A DNA stretch of 64,000 bases from Hyunsoonleella ulvae (GCF_016827605.1 NZ_JAEPJQ010000002.1:372001-436000), one strand, 5' to 3'. Numbered from the stretch's first letter, positions 53,461-62,276 are shown. The notes: a model not told the origin generated them from the sequence alone. Numbers and translations are program-made.

Positions 53461-55611
53461 ATGATTCTAAATAAAAAATATTTAACTATTTATTTTTCAT
53501 TTTTTTTAGGAGGCTATTCTTTTTCTCAGGAAGCTTCTAGAAAAGATGGAGATTCTATTAAAGTTGAAGCATTAGAAGAAGTTGTCTTAACGGGGCAATA
53601 CAACCTACAATCCATCAGGAAGTCTGTATTTGAAGTGAATGTGATAAACCGCAAACAAATTGATATGCTGGCTGGTAACAATCTTGCAGATGTATTAAAT
53701 CAATCTCTTAATTTAAATATCATTCCAAATACTAGTACTGGAAAATCAACTGTGCAAATGTTTGGATTGGATGGTCAATATTTTAAAATACTTGTAGATA
53801 ATATCCCTTTAGTAAACGACGAGGGTTTAGGCAATAACACAGATTTAACCCAAATAAATTTAGACGACATCAAGCAAATTGAAATAGTTGAGGGTTCTAT
53901 GGGTGTGCAATATGGAGCCAATGCTGTTTCTGGAGTTATTAATATAATTACTAAGAAAAATTCAAAATATAAATGGGATGTTTCTACGTTTACACAGGAA
54001 GAAACAGTTAGTAACGAATATGCTTTGTTTAATGAGGGTAGGCATATACAGTCGTTAAGAATTGGGCATCAACTCACAGATAAAATCAATGTAAGTGCTA
54101 ACTATAATAGAAACGATTTTAATGGCTTTTTAGATGATAGACAAGGCCCTTATTATGAATTTAATGATGGTTTACGTGGATTTTTATGGCTACCAAAAAT
54201 TCAAAATACAGGAAAAGCATTAATTAATTTTTCAGGAGATAATTTTCAATCCTTTTATAAGTTCGAGTACTTTGATGAGCAAATTGATCGGTTTTCATCA
54301 CAAGTTGCAGAAAATTTCAACGCATCCACAAATACAACAAACCCTGTTGGAACTGATGCTATTTTTAACTCCATACGTTTTTTTCATCACTTAAATTTTA
54401 GTGGCAAACTAAAACAGCAAATTAATTATGATGTTTCCTTTTCATATCAAAGCCAAAAGCGTGATGTAGAAATGTTTAAATACCGTATAAGAACTAGAGA
54501 GAAATTTGATGTAAATGCTTTTGAATTTCAATCTAGAAACGTGTGGTATTCTAGAGGTAACTTTAGTAATTTTTTTAACATTAAGAATTTTAAAACACAG
54601 CTAGGATACGAAATTAATAATACCAACGGTTTTGCATCTGAAGAAGCTGGTAGTTTTGATGGAGAAAATATAAGACGAGAACTTGGCAATTATGATGTTT
54701 TTGCATCATCAGAAATTAACATAACACCAAAAATTTCTATACGTCCTGGAGCAAGATTAATTGCGTCTACCCTATTTAAACCAAGGACAGCCGTATCTCT
54801 AATTTCAAAGTATAATTTAAAAAACGATTTAGAGTTACGAGTACTAGTAGGCTCCTCTCCTAGACTACCAAATTATGCAGAGCTTTACACCTATTTTGTA
54901 GATGCTAACCACGATGTAAGAGGTAATGCAGATTTATTACCAGAACAAGGTGCTTCAATTTTTGCACACATAAAAAAGAAATTTTCTTTTGGTAAGGCTG
55001 AAACCCCAATTCGCCTACAAAGTAAATTGTCTTTTAACTATTTAAATGTTGAAGACAGAATAGAATTAAGCATAATTAATAATAACCCATTACAGTTTCA
55101 ATACATTAACATTGATGCTTTTAAAACCATTGGTGCTTTTTTTAGAAATACACTTATTTATAACAGCTTAAGAGCTTCATTTGGTTTGGGTTACTCAGGA
55201 CAATCAAAAGTTTTAGACAGTAGAACTTTGGCTAACGATGATTATCTATTTGCGCTACAGGCCAACGCCAATGCATCGTATCGCTTTGATAAAATTGGGT
55301 TAGTGGCATCGGCATTTTTTAAATTCAATGGGCCGGTTCAACAATTTGTACAACAACAAGACGCTAATAATCAAACTATTTTGGTTAGAGGAGAGCAAGC
55401 AGGGTTTAGTATGCTAGATGCCTCTTTTCGTAAAAACTTTGCAAACAAAGCTTTACAGCTAACATTGGGGGCAAGAAACCTTTTTAATATCACTCAAGTA
55501 AATACAACCGCAATTGAAGGTGGTGCACATTCTGGACCAGCTAATAACATTCTTTTGGGGTACGGACGATCTTATTTTTTAAAACTATTATATAATATTA
55601 AATCTAATTAA
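53461..55611 (+). CDS. TonB-dependent outer-membrane receptor for haem/iron
   Basis: A 716-residue receptor with signal peptide (IYFSFFLGGYSFSQ), TonB box-like EALEEVVLTGQ and a plug (IDMLAGNNLADVLNQSLNLN, GSMGVQYGANAVSGVINIIT), followed by a beta-barrel ending with an aromatic strand (YFLKLLYNIKSN). The ligand cannot be read from the sequence, but the gene pairs with a HmuY-type lipoprotein 7 bp downstream, which points to haem. No SusD-like partner is present, so it is not a glycan system. Confidence 0.92.
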   Translation: MILNKKYLTIYFSFFLGGYSFSQEASRKDGDSIKVEALEEVVLTGQYNLQSIRKSVFEVNVINRKQIDMLAGNNLADVLNQSLNLNIIPNTSTGKSTVQMFGLDGQYFKILVDNIPLVNDEGLGNNTDLTQINLDDIKQIEIVEGSMGVQYGANAVSGVINIITKKNSKYKWDVSTFTQEETVSNEYALFNEGRHIQSLRIGHQLTDKINVSANYNRNDFNGFLDDRQGPYYEFNDGLRGFLWLPKIQNTGKALINFSGDNFQSFYKFEYFDEQIDRFSSQVAENFNASTNTTNPVGTDAIFNSIRFFHHLNFSGKLKQQINYDVSFSYQSQKRDVEMFKYRIRTREKFDVNAFEFQSRNVWYSRGNFSNFFNIKNFKTQLGYEINNTNGFASEEAGSFDGENIRRELGNYDVFASSEINITPKISIRPGARLIASTLFKPRTAVSLISKYNLKNDLELRVLVGSSPRLPNYAELYTYFVDANHDVRGNADLLPEQGASIFAHIKKKFSFGKAETPIRLQSKLSFNYLNVEDRIELSIINNNPLQFQYINIDAFKTIGAFFRNTLIYNSLRASFGLGYSGQSKVLDSRTLANDDYLFALQANANASYRFDKIGLVASAFFKFNGPVQQFVQQQDANNQTILVRGEQAGFSMLDASFRKNFANKALQLTLGARNLFNITQVNTTAIEGGAHSGPANNILLGYGRSYFLKLLYNIKSN

Positions 55612-55618
55612 ACAACAA

Positions 55619-57124
55619 ATGAAAACAAATCTAATATTTATCAAAGCACTTGTAATTCTATTTTTAGTGAGTGCATGTAGTAATGATGACGACGAAGCTG
55701 TACTTCAAGACTTTGCAGTAGCTTTTGAGAACCCCTCTGCTAGTTTTCTTGCAACTGATGCAGATAAAGATGTTGTAATTGTGTTTGCACCTGCTGCAAC
55801 TTCAAATGGTATTGTAACTATTAATTATACTTTAGATAATGCCGAATATGGTCTTGATGGAGACTTTACAACTGTACCTGTTGGTGATGGTGGCACTATT
55901 GCTTTACCTTTTACAGCTGGTGCTGAAAGTGTTAGTTTTAAGGTAAATAAATTAAAGACACCTATTGAAGGAGATACTAAGGCTATCACATTCTCAATAA
56001 GTCAAGTAAGTTTATCTAATGCTACTGTAAGTGGTAATGTTGATTTTCTATTAAGCTTTACGGAAACTGCCGCATTAGGTGGTGTTATTGCTCCAGAGGT
56101 TGGAGGTGTAAATTATACCAATCAAGTATTTATAGATTTAAGCGCTCAAACTACTAACCCAGTAAGAAGGGACGCTTGGGAATTAGCATTTCACTCAGGA
56201 GCAGCAAACAAGGTGTTTTTAAATTCTGCATTACGTGTTACAGCTGCCGAACTTTCAGATTTTACGGATTTAAGTGCAGTAACAAGTGCTACAGCATTTT
56301 CTCCTGCTTTAGAAATTGATGTATACAATTTATTTACGCAACAGACGGAAACAAAAATTATAAATTCAGTAGAAGAATATAAAGAAGGCGTAAAACAATC
56401 TTACTCAATGTACGGCCCATATGCAGACCATATAGATGGAAGCGCAACTGCTATTTCTGAAATTTCTACCACTCCAGACGATAATAAAGTATATTTAGTT
56501 TATATGGGTTCTGAAATACCTACAACAGCAGGATCTGGAAGTACTAACCACTCTGGAGATGATAGAGGGTGGTATAAAGTTAGAATTACCATGGATGGCG
56601 AAGATTATAAATTGCAATATGCTGAATTAGAATCTACTACCATAAAAGAAACTACTATTGCAAAAAATGCAGACTATAATACTGTTGCATTCAGTTTAAA
56701 GGACGAAAAGCTGGTAACTCCAGAGCCCAAAAAAGATAAATGGGATATTAATTTCGCAGGCGTGTTTGGTGCTGAAAACGGACCTACCTATAGCGATTAT
56801 GTAATTCACAACACATTAGGTGGTACAGGATTATATAAAGTATCTACCAAAGATAGCGAGGGTGTGGCTATTGAAGGCGTACCTACATTTGAAGATTTTT
56901 CAATTTCTGATGTTGATAACGCCTCTCTTAATTTTAATGAAAGAAATATTATCGGTAGTGGTTGGAGAGATCCATTTGCCGGTCCAGTAGCTGTTGTAAA
57001 GGATGATAGGTATTTTGTGATAAAGGATACTGCTGGAAACTATTACAAATTACGTTTTAATGCTGTAGTTAATGAAAACGGAGAAAGAGGAAACCCAAAA
57101 TTTGAATATGAATTACTACAATAA
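55619..57124 (+). CDS. HmuY-family haem-binding lipoprotein
   Basis: A 501-residue lipoprotein (LVILFLVSACSNDDDE, Cys20). After an N-terminal beta domain there are two stretches typical of HmuY: DAWELAFHSGAANKVFLNSA and KWDINFAGVFGAE, then YFVIKDTAGNYYKLRF and RGNPKFEYELLQ at the C-terminus. HmuY proteins capture haem outside the cell and pass it to the TonB receptor HmuR, here the preceding gene. Longer than the classical 220-residue HmuY because of the extra N-terminal module. Confidence 0.88.
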   Translation: MKTNLIFIKALVILFLVSACSNDDDEAVLQDFAVAFENPSASFLATDADKDVVIVFAPAATSNGIVTINYTLDNAEYGLDGDFTTVPVGDGGTIALPFTAGAESVSFKVNKLKTPIEGDTKAITFSISQVSLSNATVSGNVDFLLSFTETAALGGVIAPEVGGVNYTNQVFIDLSAQTTNPVRRDAWELAFHSGAANKVFLNSALRVTAAELSDFTDLSAVTSATAFSPALEIDVYNLFTQQTETKIINSVEEYKEGVKQSYSMYGPYADHIDGSATAISEISTTPDDNKVYLVYMGSEIPTTAGSGSTNHSGDDRGWYKVRITMDGEDYKLQYAELESTTIKETTIAKNADYNTVAFSLKDEKLVTPEPKKDKWDINFAGVFGAENGPTYSDYVIHNTLGGTGLYKVSTKDSEGVAIEGVPTFEDFSISDVDNASLNFNERNIIGSGWRDPFAGPVAVVKDDRYFVIKDTAGNYYKLRFNAVVNENGERGNPKFEYELLQ

Positions 57125-57173
57125 TTTGATGTTGAATTAGTCTGTCTAAAAAATGATTCATATCAATTATTTG

Positions 57174-57203
57174 GAAAAGCCTAGCATAATTGTTAGGCTT
57201 TTC
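57174..57203 (+). terminator. Terminator of the haem receptor operon
   Basis: AAAAGCCTA and TAGGCTTTT form a 9-bp stem with a 10-nt loop. It lies 50 bp after the HmuY stop codon. Confidence 0.75.
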
Positions 57204-57296
57204 AGTAAATTAAACTAGCATACTTTAGTATTATCCAATATGTAACTCTAAAATTAAACATTTTGAATACCATAGCAGCTATTGTATTTAAACATT

Positions 57297-57322
57297 ACGA
57301 GTTCAAATCTCGTTCTCGCTAC
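57297..57322 (+). repeat. Third tRNA-Met fragment (26 bp), right end of island 2
   Basis: ACGAGTTCAAATCTCGTTCT then CGCTAC: identical to the T-arm and acceptor end of tRNA-Met and to the fragment at 46994-47037. The bases before it differ (ATT versus GTC), so the crossover or erosion point is different. Confidence 0.85.
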
Positions 57323-57336
57323 AAGATGAATGGAGG

Positions 57337-57368
57337 AAAAACCCAAGATGTGATGTCTTGGGTTTTTT
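57337..57368 (+). terminator. Probable original terminator of tRNA-Met
   Basis: AAAAACCCAAGA and TCTTGGGTTTTTT with a 7-nt loop, ending in a T-run, 15 bp after the tRNA fragment. It likely followed the tRNA gene before the islands inserted. Confidence 0.8.
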
Positions 57369-57503
57369 GTTCACATATAATATCACTAATTGTAATTATT
57401 TTTTAAAATAATTCTAAAATTATGATTTTTTTTTATTTCATTTGCACCTGAAAGTTTTTAGCATAGGAACTTTTTAGCTGAACAAAGTGATACCTGTTTT
57501 TAC

Positions 57504-57582
57504 GTTCGGGCTTTTGAAAATTAGGAAGTCAAAATCAAAAGCGGCTTATAGGATAAGCACCCGAAATTTAAAGCTAACTTCC
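57504..57582 (+). ncRNA. Candidate structured RNA: three-way junction with possible pseudoknot, upstream of speA
   Basis: Pairings read by eye: P1 TTCGGG (57505-57510) with CCCGAA (57560-57565); P2 CTTTTGA (57511-57517) with TCAAAAG (57535-57541); P3 GCTTAT (57544-57549) with ATAAGC (57553-57558) closing an AGG triloop. In the P2 loop GGAAGT (57524-57529) can pair with ACTTCC (57577-57582). I do not recognise a known riboswitch class. It could be the leader of the speA operon or a small RNA; a promoter element at 57593 may begin the speA transcript downstream of it. Confidence 0.4.
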
Positions 57583-57592
57583 GTTATTCTCA

Positions 57593-57619
57593 TATATTTG
57601 AACCAAACTTTGCTTGGTT
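57593..57619 (+). promoter_or_regulatory. Promoter element and weak hairpin before speA
   Basis: TATATTTG (57593-57600) fits TAnnTTTG and would give a leader of about 140 nt. It is followed at once by AACCAA/TTGGTT (57601-57606 with 57614-57619), a 6-bp hairpin ending in TTTTAT that could be an attenuator-like element. Confidence 0.4.
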
Positions 57620-57745
57620 TTATCCCTACGACTATAAATCAAATTCGTATTTGATATATTTCTTTTTTTAAAAATTTTTCTACGGGCTTATCATATACAT
57701 AAGTCACTTACACTCTATTGTTTTTAAAATAAGATTTCATTTATT

Positions 57746-59209
57746 ATGAATACTAAATACATTGATTTAATCAATCAAACTTTTGATTTTCCACAGCCAG
57801 AATTTGAATTGGAAAACAACAAATTATTTTTCCACGATATCAACTTAAACAAACTAGTTGAAGTTTATGGAGCACCATTAAAATTTACTTATTTACCACA
57901 AATATCAAATAACATAAATAGAGCAAAAAAATGGTTTGAAACAGCTTTTAAAAAGCATAATTACCAAGGCAATTACAATTATTGCTACTGTACTAAAAGT
58001 TCTCATTTTAAGCATGTTTTAGACGAAGCACTAAAAAATGATATTCATATAGAAACATCATCAGCTTTTGATATTGACATTGTTGAAAACCTAAAGAGCA
58101 TAGGGAAGATAAGTAATAACGCCTATATTATCTGTAATGGTTTTAAAAGAGAGCAATACATTACCAATATTGCTAGATTAGTCAATAATGGTCACCAAAA
58201 CTGCATTCCTGTTATAGATAATTATGAGGAAATAAACCTTTTATCCAATGAGATAACAGATAATTTTAACGTTGGTATTAGAATAGCTTCTGAAGAAGAA
58301 CCTAAATTTGAGTTTTATACATCACGTTTAGGTATTGGCTATAAGAACATTGTGCCGTTTTACAACAAGCAGATAAAGGACAACCCAAAAATTCAACTTA
58401 AAATGCTTCATTTCTTTATCAATACTGGTATTAGAGATAATGCATATTATTGGAATGAGCTTTTAAAATGCTTAAAGGTATATATCAGTTTAAAAAAGAT
58501 TTGTCCTACTTTGGATAGCCTAAACATTGGAGGTGGATTCCCAATAAAAAACTCACTGGCTTTCGATTTTGATTATGAATATATGGTAGATGAAATCATC
58601 AACCAAATTAAACTATCATGTGATGAAGAGGCCGTTCCTGTACCTAATATCTTCACAGAATTTGGAAGCTTTACTGTTGGCGAAAGTGGTGGTGCTATTT
58701 ACGAAGTGTTGTATCAAAAACAACAAAACGATAGGGAAAAATGGAACATGATAAACTCCTCTTTCATTACTACACTTCCAGATACCTGGGCTATAAACAA
58801 ACGTTTTGTAATGCTACCTATAAACAGATGGGACAGCTCTTATGAGCGTGTGCTACTTGGTGGATTAACCTGTGATAGTGACGATTACTATAATAGCGAA
58901 CAACATATTAATGCGATTTATTTACCAAAGTATGACAGAGATAAACCCTTGTATGTTGGCTTTTTTAACACTGGGGCGTATCAAGAAACCATAGGAGGTT
59001 TTGGTGGCTTACAACATTGCCTAATACCAAACCCAAAGCACATACTAATAGATAAAAATGAGAAAGGAAATATTATAACCACACTGTTTAAAGAACAACA
59101 AAAAAGTGAAGACCTATTAGAAATCTTAGGCTACAAAAAAGAGCAGTTGGTAAAAGAAAATAATGAAATATTAGAAACAATACACGATTTACATTTTGAA
59201 GACAAATAA
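57746..59209 (+). CDS. speA: Biosynthetic arginine decarboxylase
   Basis: A 487-residue fold-type III PLP enzyme. The PLP Lys is Lys84 in YCYCTKSSHF, preceded by APLKFTYLPQ; the glycine loop LNIGGGFPIKNS, FTEFGSFTVGESGG and the C-terminal LLGGLTCDSDD, GAYQETIGGFGG match ornithine/arginine/diaminopimelate decarboxylases. The agmatinase gene starts 1 bp after the stop codon, so arginine decarboxylase is the right member: arginine to agmatine, first step of polyamine synthesis. It is shorter than E. coli SpeA because the inserted domains are absent. Confidence 0.93.
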   Translation: MNTKYIDLINQTFDFPQPEFELENNKLFFHDINLNKLVEVYGAPLKFTYLPQISNNINRAKKWFETAFKKHNYQGNYNYCYCTKSSHFKHVLDEALKNDIHIETSSAFDIDIVENLKSIGKISNNAYIICNGFKREQYITNIARLVNNGHQNCIPVIDNYEEINLLSNEITDNFNVGIRIASEEEPKFEFYTSRLGIGYKNIVPFYNKQIKDNPKIQLKMLHFFINTGIRDNAYYWNELLKCLKVYISLKKICPTLDSLNIGGGFPIKNSLAFDFDYEYMVDEIINQIKLSCDEEAVPVPNIFTEFGSFTVGESGGAIYEVLYQKQQNDREKWNMINSSFITTLPDTWAINKRFVMLPINRWDSSYERVLLGGLTCDSDDYYNSEQHINAIYLPKYDRDKPLYVGFFNTGAYQETIGGFGGLQHCLIPNPKHILIDKNEKGNIITTLFKEQQKSEDLLEILGYKKEQLVKENNEILETIHDLHFEDK

Positions 59210-59210
59210 A

Positions 59211-60146
59211 ATGAAAACAAAAACTTACGCAGGTATTCCTGATAAATATACAAAATTAGAGCAAGCTAAGATTGTTTTAATTCCAGTTCCCTATGATGGT
59301 ACAAGTACTTGGCAAAAAGGAGCAGACAAAGGCCCTGAAGCTTTTTTAGAAGCTTCAGAAAACATGGAACTTTATGACATTGAAACTGATATCGAGGTTT
59401 ATAAAGAAGGCATCCATCTAGCCGAAGCAGTAACCGAGAACGATTCTCCTGAAACTATGGTGGAAGCGGTTCATAAGGCTGTTAAAAGCTATATAAAGAA
59501 AAATAAATTTGTAACCATTTTCGGTGGAGAACACTCCATATCTATAGGAACCATTAGAGCATTTAATGAAGCATTTAATAATCTAACAGTGTTGCATATT
59601 GATGCACATGCAGATTTAAGACAATCATATGAAGGAAGCACTTGCAATCATGCCTGTGCTGTTTATGAGGCCAGTTTACAAACCAATTTAATTCAAGTGG
59701 GAATCCGTTCTATGGATGCCAAAGAAAAATCCGTTATGGATCTGGACAAAACTTATTTTGCCCATGATATGGTCGTAAACGATTCTTGGATAGAATCTGT
59801 CATAGATCAAATGACTAACAATGTGTTTATAACCTTCGATTTAGATGCTTTTGATCCATCAATATTACCAAGCACAGGTACACCAGAACCAGGTGGGTTG
59901 CTATGGTATGAAACTTTAGATTTTCTAAAGCAAGTATTTGAAGAAAAAAATGTTGTAGGCTTTGATATCGTAGAGTTATGCCCAAATGAGAATGACAAAT
60001 CATCGGATTTTTTAGCGGCGAAATTATATTACAAAATGTTGAGTTATAAATTTCAAATAGAGGAAAACAATGATTATGAAGACACTTATGAAGTCTCAAA
60101 CAGATTAAATAAATCCGTAAAATTTCATGAAGAAGATGAGTACTAA
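59211..60146 (+). CDS. speB: Agmatinase
   Basis: An arginase/agmatinase family enzyme (about 311 residues) with the binuclear manganese motifs FGGEHSIS, HIDAHADLR and ITFDLDAFDPS, and PGGLLWYETL. It hydrolyses agmatine to putrescine and urea. The frame is open five codons further to a TTG at 59196, but the ATG at 59211 directly follows the speA stop and is the likely start. It overlaps the next gene by 20 bp. Confidence 0.95.
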   Translation: MKTKTYAGIPDKYTKLEQAKIVLIPVPYDGTSTWQKGADKGPEAFLEASENMELYDIETDIEVYKEGIHLAEAVTENDSPETMVEAVHKAVKSYIKKNKFVTIFGGEHSISIGTIRAFNEAFNNLTVLHIDAHADLRQSYEGSTCNHACAVYEASLQTNLIQVGIRSMDAKEKSVMDLDKTYFAHDMVVNDSWIESVIDQMTNNVFITFDLDAFDPSILPSTGTPEPGGLLWYETLDFLKQVFEEKNVVGFDIVELCPNENDKSSDFLAAKLYYKMLSYKFQIEENNDYEDTYEVSNRLNKSVKFHEEDEY

Positions 60147-61110
60147 AGGGGCTATTACTGAGTTTATAGAAAAATATTTTTTGCATTTTAATGCAGCCAC
60201 TGTAGTTGATGCTGCAAAAAGTTATGAAGCCCAACTCACGAGTGGCTCTAAAATGCTTATTTCTCTCGCAGGAGCTATGAGCACCGCAGAGTTGGGTAAA
60301 ATATTTGCAGAAATGATACGGCAGGATAAAGTACATATCATATCATGCACAGGGGCCAATCTAGAAGAAGATATCATGAATTTAGTAGCACATTCCCATT
60401 ACAAGCGTATTCCAGATTACCGAGATTTAACCCCTCAAGAAGAATGGGATTTGTTAGAGCAGGGTTTAAACCGTGTAACAGACACCTGTATCCCAGAAGA
60501 AGAAGCCTTTAGAAGATTACAAAAGCACATACATGCCATTTGGAAAGATGCCGATAAAAAAGGAGAAAGGTACTTACCTCATGAGTATATGTACAAAATG
60601 CTTTTATCTGGTGTTCTTGAAGAATATTATGAAATAGATTTAAAAGACTCATGGATGTATGCCGCAGCTGAAAAGAACTTACCAATAGTTTGCCCTGGAT
60701 GGGAAGATAGTACTATGGGAAATATTTTTGCGAGTTATGTTTTAAAAGGAGAATTAAAAGCAAGTACCATGAAATCTGGAATAGAATACATGACTTTTTT
60801 GGCAGATTGGTATACTAATAATTCCGATAGGGGTATCGGTTTTTTTCAAATTGGAGGAGGTATAGCAGGAGATTTTCCTATATGTGTAGTACCAATGTTA
60901 TATCAGGATATGGAACGTACAGATACGCCTTTTTGGAGCTATTTCTGCCAAATAAGCGATTCTACTACTAGTTATGGTTCTTATTCAGGAGCTGTACCCA
61001 ATGAAAAAATTACTTGGGGCAAACTAGATATTGATACTCCAAAATTTATTATTGAGAGTGATTCGACCATTGTTGCACCACTAATTTTCGCCTATTTATT
61101 AGACATGTAA
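60127..61110 (+). CDS. Deoxyhypusine synthase-like protein
   Basis: A 327-residue member of the deoxyhypusine synthase family: EKYFLHFNAATVVDAAKSYE, SLAGAMSTAELGKIFAEMI, SCTGANLEEDIM, FFQIGGGIAGDFPICVVPML and TSYGSYSGAVPNEKITWGKL. The imine-forming active Lys of the family (WGK) is present at residue 299. Bacteria lack eIF5A, so it probably acts on another acceptor, for example making homospermidine or a related polyamine. An alternative ATG lies three codons in (60136). Third gene of the speA-speB operon. Confidence 0.9.
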   Translation: MKKMSTKGAITEFIEKYFLHFNAATVVDAAKSYEAQLTSGSKMLISLAGAMSTAELGKIFAEMIRQDKVHIISCTGANLEEDIMNLVAHSHYKRIPDYRDLTPQEEWDLLEQGLNRVTDTCIPEEEAFRRLQKHIHAIWKDADKKGERYLPHEYMYKMLLSGVLEEYYEIDLKDSWMYAAAEKNLPIVCPGWEDSTMGNIFASYVLKGELKASTMKSGIEYMTFLADWYTNNSDRGIGFFQIGGGIAGDFPICVVPMLYQDMERTDTPFWSYFCQISDSTTSYGSYSGAVPNEKITWGKLDIDTPKFIIESDSTIVAPLIFAYLLDM

Positions 61111-61120
61111 ATACAAAAAA

Positions 61121-61411
61121 ATGATACGTAAAATTGTAGATTACCAAAAGTTGAACGAAGATATATTAACTCTTCTAACAAATAAATTTCCAGATGGTTA
61201 CGATGATGACGATGTTATCACTTTTAGAAATGCGCAAAATGAAATAGTAGAAGCTGTAGAAGTAAGAACAGAAGATACAGTGTATTTAGTGAAAGTAGGT
61301 AAACGTCTTATTCAAGCCATGGAAGATTTTGATTTAGATGATGACGATGGCGACAAGGACAATGACGATGGCGATGATTTTGATACAAGTGACTTAAATG
61401 ATCAAGATTAA
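61121..61411 (+). CDS. Small acidic protein of unknown function
   Basis: A 96-residue protein with a short folded part (RKIVDYQKLNEDILTLL, NAQNEIVEAVEVRTEDTVYL) and a very acidic tail (about 20 Asp in the last 30 residues). I do not recognise a family. It is 10 bp after the deoxyhypusine-synthase-like gene and overlaps the Nudix gene by 14 bp, so it is part of the same transcription unit. The acidic tail suggests a metal, polyamine or basic-protein partner (inference). Confidence 0.75.
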   Translation: MIRKIVDYQKLNEDILTLLTNKFPDGYDDDDVITFRNAQNEIVEAVEVRTEDTVYLVKVGKRLIQAMEDFDLDDDDGDKDNDDGDDFDTSDLNDQD

Positions 61412-61850
61412 AGTATTAAAAAATAAAACTGATAAGATTTTGAAAAGAATTGATAAATCTAGACTGTTGGCTTATAATGGCGATAAATTATTAGTTCTTG
61501 AGAAAGTAGGACGCAAAAAGAGGTACTCACTTGCCGGAGGCATTAAGAAAAAGAAAGAAAGTGATTTAGAGGCTTTAATACGAGAAACTTTCGAAGAGAT
61601 TAACATAAATCTTAACAAAAAAAAATTGACATACTTTATTTCTAAAAAAAGAATTAACAAATATAACATTGAAGTAAACAGGCATTACTTTGTTGCTCCT
61701 TTAAAAAGTGGTAAAATAAAAATCTTAGAAGACCACAAATTTAAAGTAGCATCATGGGTATATTGGTATGATGCGTTAGACCATTTAGACAAAGACGACC
61801 GCTTTGTTGTAGAACTTTATTTTGGGCAGTTTAATAAAAAAATAAATTAA
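61398..61850 (+). CDS. Nudix hydrolase
   Basis: A 150-residue protein with an evident Nudix box (GGIKKKKESDLEALIRETFE then EINI; Gx5Ex7REUxEExGU with N in place of the last G). The N-terminus is Lys-rich. The family cleaves nucleoside diphosphates linked to another moiety; the substrate is unknown. It overlaps the acidic protein gene by 14 bp. Confidence 0.88.
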   Translation: MIKIKVLKNKTDKILKRIDKSRLLAYNGDKLLVLEKVGRKKRYSLAGGIKKKKESDLEALIRETFEEININLNKKKLTYFISKKRINKYNIEVNRHYFVAPLKSGKIKILEDHKFKVASWVYWYDALDHLDKDDRFVVELYFGQFNKKIN

Positions 61851-61862
61851 GCTTTAATTACT

Positions 61863-62276
61863 ATGAAATCACAATTTCACTTATCACTTCCTTGTAAAGA
61901 CATAGAAGCAACCAAAAAATTTTATTCAGATGTTTTAGAAGTGCCCCAAGGGAGACAAACAGATAAATGGGTTGATATAAATTTGTTTAACCATCAACTA
62001 ACATTTACGCAATCTGGTGCTTTTGATTTTAAATTCAAAAACTACAAACTAGATGATAACATTTTACCATCGTTTCATTTTGGAGTTATTATTAGTATAA
62101 AACAGTGGGGTAAATTGTATAAAAAATTATTACAATCTAACCAAGAAGTAACCACCGAAGTAACCTTTATGGAAAACAAAGTAGGCGAACACCTTTCGTT
62201 TTTCATAACAGACCCAAATGGCTATATGATAGAATTCAAAAGCTTTAAAAGCAAAAGAGAAATTTTTGAAACTTAG
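61863..62276 (+). CDS. VOC-family (glyoxalase-type) protein
   Basis: A 137-residue vicinal-oxygen-chelate protein: HLSLPCKDIEATKKFYSDVL at the N-terminus, FHFGVIISIKQWGKL in the centre and a C-terminal FFITDPNGYMIEFKSF. The pattern has H and E metal ligands at the usual places. It could be a glyoxalase, dioxygenase or resistance protein. It is 12 bp from the Nudix gene and 2 bp from the next gene, so they are co-transcribed. Confidence 0.88.
   Translation: MKSQFHLSLPCKDIEATKKFYSDVLEVPQGRQTDKWVDINLFNHQLTFTQSGAFDFKFKNYKLDDNILPSFHFGVIISIKQWGKLYKKLLQSNQEVTTEVTFMENKVGEHLSFFITDPNGYMIEFKSFKSKREIFET

Larger units (their letters stand above)
46994..57322. mobile_element. Island 2: haem/iron acquisition locus between tRNA-Met fragments
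   Basis: About 10.3 kb between the 44-bp fragment at 46994 and a 26-bp fragment at 57297. Genes: fur-family regulator, two small paralogues, PepSY-flavoprotein, DUF2271, ankyrin and DUF6607-like genes leftward; TonB receptor and HmuY lipoprotein rightward. No integrase. The right repeat is shorter, so insertion is less certain than for island 1; an ancestral rearrangement is an alternative. Confidence 0.6.

Noticed and set aside
59196-59210. TTG start of speB inside the end of speA
   Set aside because: The ATG directly after the speA stop (59211) is better placed and keeps the normal family N-terminus.
59827-60336. 169-codon minus-strand ORF opposite speB and the DHS-like gene
   Set aside because: Lies entirely across two well-supported genes in the other direction; composition is that of an antisense shadow.
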